A stretch of 64,000 nucleotides of DNA, taken from positions 9,695 through 73,694 of the forward strand of contig CAYXQJ010000016.1 in assembly GCA_964467455.1 (NCBI GenBank), given 5' to 3'. The notes below the pieces were generated by a model. It saw nothing but the letters and a program-made list of their open reading frames with translations. It was not told where the DNA came from and made no database searches. This stretch comes from OLB6 sp964467455 (GTDB lineage Bacteria; Bacteroidota; Ignavibacteria; Kapaibacteriales; Kapaibacteriaceae). The translations under genes and the position numbers were made by a program. This document shows, piece by piece, positions 61,971 to 64,000 of this stretch; within the stretch, counting starts at the first letter, position 1; the number at the start of each line of letters is the position of its first letter.

Positions 61971-62717
61971 TCAATTGCCGAGGGCTGCATCCAGGCTTCG
62001 TTCGACGGCCTGCGCCACCAAGGTTTGCAATGGCAAGATTTTCCCTTCGTGTCCTTGGTCCAGGGCTTCCAGATACAACGCGCGTTCCTCGACTTGAATG
62101 ACGGCCAGGGGAAAGCCGCCACGAAGCAGTTGCCAGTTCATCAGCAAACGACCAGTTCGTCCGTTACCATCAAAAAACGGGTGCAACGATTCAAAGCGAA
62201 AATGGGTTTCCGCCGCCACGAGCACCGCATGAAGCGCGCTCTGCCCAGCCCAAGCAATGAGCGCATCGAGTTCCCCGGAAACCAGCGCTGCGTTTGGCGG
62301 AGTGTGTCGTGTGCCCTTGATGAACACCGGGCCGTTTCGCAATCGTCCGCCCCAATCGGCGTCAATGTCCCGCATCACCGTCTGGTGAATGTCAAGAATC
62401 GCCCGGGCGCTGATTTCGCGTTTCGCTGCCACCCAATGTTCGATCTCCTTGATGGCCGCATAATGGTTTCGGGCTTCATAGACTTCCCGCAGGGATTTGC
62501 CGTGATTGGGTGTCAACCCTTCCTCAACGACCAGTTGTGTTTCCCGGAGCGAAAGGGTGTTGCCCTCGATGGCGTTCGATGAGTAGGTGAGTTCCACCCG
62601 GAGGCGACCATAGAGTGATTCCACCACCGGCGCGGACAATCCCGCAAACGCCGCGCGTTTGGTATCCAGTCGCGCCAGTTGCGCGCGCAGGGATTCGGGG
62701 ATCGGTTGATTGCTCAT
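61971..62717 (-). CDS. Fic family protein
   Basis: 248 residues. Fic motif HPFFDGNGRTGR at 179-190, with the catalytic His and the anion-binding GNGR. An inhibitory-helix motif SSNAIEGN lies at 46-53 (S/T-x-x-x-E-G/N), placing it in the N-terminally inhibited class II. Such enzymes usually transfer AMP to Ser/Thr/Tyr of a target, and their activity is held back by the Glu. The fold is complete in length. The start at 62717 is chosen because the frame above it is low in coding quality and overlaps the divergent gene. The target cannot be named. It may be a stress or toxin-like regulator. Confidence 0.92.
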   Translation of the reverse strand: MSNQPIPESLRAQLARLDTKRAAFAGLSAPVVESLYGRLRVELTYSSNAIEGNTLSLRETQLVVEEGLTPNHGKSLREVYEARNHYAAIKEIEHWVAAKREISARAILDIHQTVMRDIDADWGGRLRNGPVFIKGTRHTPPNAALVSGELDALIAWAGQSALHAVLVAAETHFRFESLHPFFDGNGRTGRLLMNWQLLRGGFPLAVIQVEERALYLEALDQGHEGKILPLQTLVAQAVERSLDAALGN

Positions 62718-62887
62718 TTTTGCTTCCACGGGCCGCTCATTGTTTGCCAGTGCGGTGAGGCTATCACAGTCCGCAAGCCCAGCGAAATCTTCATTTGATG
62801 GCTGGCTTTGGATGTGCAAAACACTTTCCCAGAAAGAGTTGCAAAATCGGGACAAACGGTCATCATTTGCGCAGTCATCATCACCCG

Positions 62888-63739
62888 ATGCACAGTTCAA
62901 GCCAAACTCAGAATCGGCTGCGCTTGTGTTGGCAGTTTTTTGCGGTTGCCATTTGCTTGGCAGATTTTCGTTTACCTGCTCCCATTTACTCGACACCGCG
63001 AGCGTTGAATATCGGTGACGTCTATGAATTGCGGCGCGACAATTGGACGGATTCCCCGGGTGGTCAGGCTTATCAGGGCGATGTGATTCCTAAGACGGAC
63101 GCGCACGATGGACTGAATGGTGATAACCAGTATTACCGGCGCCACAACGTTGCCCGCGCTTGGCCGGCTGACGTCGGTTACTGGTTTACCGCCGCCGATC
63201 AGCAACCTGGCGAACCTGATCCTGCTGGCGAGCAGTGGGTTGATTATGCCCCGCCTTTTGAAATCCTGAATCCGGGCCGCTACACAATCTATGGCTCATA
63301 CCGGTGGGGGGCGACACGGGCTTCATATCCAGCCGTATACCGAGTTTATCATGCCTTGGGCACAAACGAAGTATTTCGCGACCAGCGCATCGGAACGGTT
63401 GGTCAGACCATTGAGTATTTCCTGATCGGAACATTTGAGATGCGGCCGGGATCATTTGTGCGCGTGGAGGACACCGGAGCCGAATCAATCACGTTTGCGC
63501 ACATGCGTTTCCATTTTGTTTCTCCAATCCCGACCTTGCAGATTGCTGTCACCAATGGAGCATGCGTGCTTTCGTGGCCGACCAATGCAGCAGCATATCG
63601 GGTGGAAGGGACGACCAACTTGACTGCACCGATGAACTGGCAGCCACTGCTGGGATTAGTGACGACCAATGGCGCTTCCGTCCAAGTTTCCATTCCGGTG
63701 GCCGATGAACAGCAGTTCTTCCGTTTGGTTCAGCCTTGA
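62888..63739 (+). CDS. Secreted golvesin-like domain protein
   Basis: 283 residues. A hydrophobic N-terminus (LCWQFFAVAICLADFRLPAP) acts as a signal peptide. The central part, with GRYTIYGSYRWGATRASYPA, YRVYHALGTNEVFRDQRIG and FLIGTFEMRPGSFVRVEDTG, resembles the golvesin C-terminal-like / Xly-type binding domain. The end is an FFRLVQP module. It is probably bound to the cell surface or to a polysaccharide. The ATG at 62888 is chosen for its fit to the signal peptide; an earlier in-frame start exists at 62795. It is divergent from the Fic gene. Confidence 0.78.
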   Translation: MHSSSQTQNRLRLCWQFFAVAICLADFRLPAPIYSTPRALNIGDVYELRRDNWTDSPGGQAYQGDVIPKTDAHDGLNGDNQYYRRHNVARAWPADVGYWFTAADQQPGEPDPAGEQWVDYAPPFEILNPGRYTIYGSYRWGATRASYPAVYRVYHALGTNEVFRDQRIGTVGQTIEYFLIGTFEMRPGSFVRVEDTGAESITFAHMRFHFVSPIPTLQIAVTNGACVLSWPTNAAAYRVEGTTNLTAPMNWQPLLGLVTTNGASVQVSIPVADEQQFFRLVQP

Positions 63740-63913
63740 ACTGATGCGCTTTAATTCCGACCAATTGAGTTTCGTTTCATACGGACAAAAGAGTTGACTC
63801 ATTCCTTCGAAAAGTTAGCGTTGAGGTGTCAGTAAAACTGTCAGTAAAGTGCGCGTTTGGAGTTCGGTCGGTGTACTGGCAGGGTTGGCCATAAGTCGTT
63901 GATGGACTTTGGC

Positions 63914-64000
63914 CTATGTGACATAAAAAATGGCGTTTTTGGGCACGAATCCCACCCCTTCCGCCAGTTCCTGAATTTTGCTCGTTAAATCCGCGGGGAT
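63914..64000 (-). CDS. Possible 3' end of a minus-strand gene cut by the window
   Basis: The minus frame from the edge reads IPADLTSKIQELAEGVGFVP then KNAIFYVT and a TAG at 63914-63916. Composition is protein-like. Only 28 residues are seen, so the product cannot be named. Confidence 0.4.
   Translation of the reverse strand: MPADLTSKIQELAEGVGFVPKNAIFYVT

Noticed and set aside
1..64000. CRISPR arrays, tRNA or rRNA genes, complete insertion sequences
   Set aside because: No regularly spaced repeats, T-loop-like GGTTCGAATCC sequence, conserved rRNA blocks or DDE transposase genes were seen.

Overview
The window reads as a chromosomal segment of a bacterium of the Verrucomicrobiota, probably close to Pedosphaera/Limisphaera-like lineages (inference). 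The signs are a pseudopilin of the planctomycete/verrucomicrobial type (FTLIELLVVIAIITILAAMLLPALSKAK-like N-terminus), many very large secreted proteins built from RCC1, FG-GAP, BACON-like, LamG and immunoglobulin-like modules, a SUMF1-like domain protein, and a recurrent small module ending in F-Y/F-R-V/L. No rRNA, tRNA or CRISPR array was recognised.

Layout. (1) 1-2354: 3' part of a secreted RCC1/Ig/SUMF1-like protein. (2) 2497-14792: accessory DNA with a conserved hypothetical gene, a cytidylate-kinase paralogue, RadC, DUF932, a multiubiquitin + E2-like pair with no visible E1 or peptidase gene, a 5'-truncated ImmA/IrrE gene, an XRE regulator with a perfect inverted repeat over its start, a complete type III restriction-modification system, small hypotheticals, a formyltransferase and a shortened TrbJ/VirB5-like gene. 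(3) 15055-24393: two chromosome-like secreted protein genes, divergently transcribed, lying between remnants of conjugation-type genes. (4) 24420-43542: an almost wholly minus-strand mobile-element module: frameshifted lipoprotein, SPL-like radical SAM protein, a 1,700-residue methylase-helicase (DarB-like), Api92/DUF1281-like protein, ArdC, a RadC-like JAB protein, an HTH protein, a three-gene coupling-protein set, a MOBF relaxase and its RHH-like accessory protein. (5) 43868-63739: ECF sigma factor, FG-GAP histidine kinase and LuxR-type regulator, large secreted proteins, an Rhs polymorphic toxin of 2,736 residues with a candidate ADP-ribosyltransferase tip and a candidate immunity gene, a pseudopilin, a Fic protein and a golvesin-like secreted protein.

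How it fits together. Regions 2 and 4 look like an integrated mobilisable or conjugative element that carries anti-restriction functions (ArdC, DarB-like), a restriction system and ubiquitin-like genes. It seems to be decaying: the relaxase accessory gene has an in-frame TAG, the coupling protein is split in the middle of its ATPase, a lipoprotein is frameshifted, the VirB5-like gene is short, and no VirB4 or other T4SS channel gene is seen. The most distinctive items are the Rhs/ART toxin with its overlapping downstream gene, the stripped multiubiquitin locus, the split coupling protein, and a same-strand overlapping gene pair at the start of the DarB-like gene.
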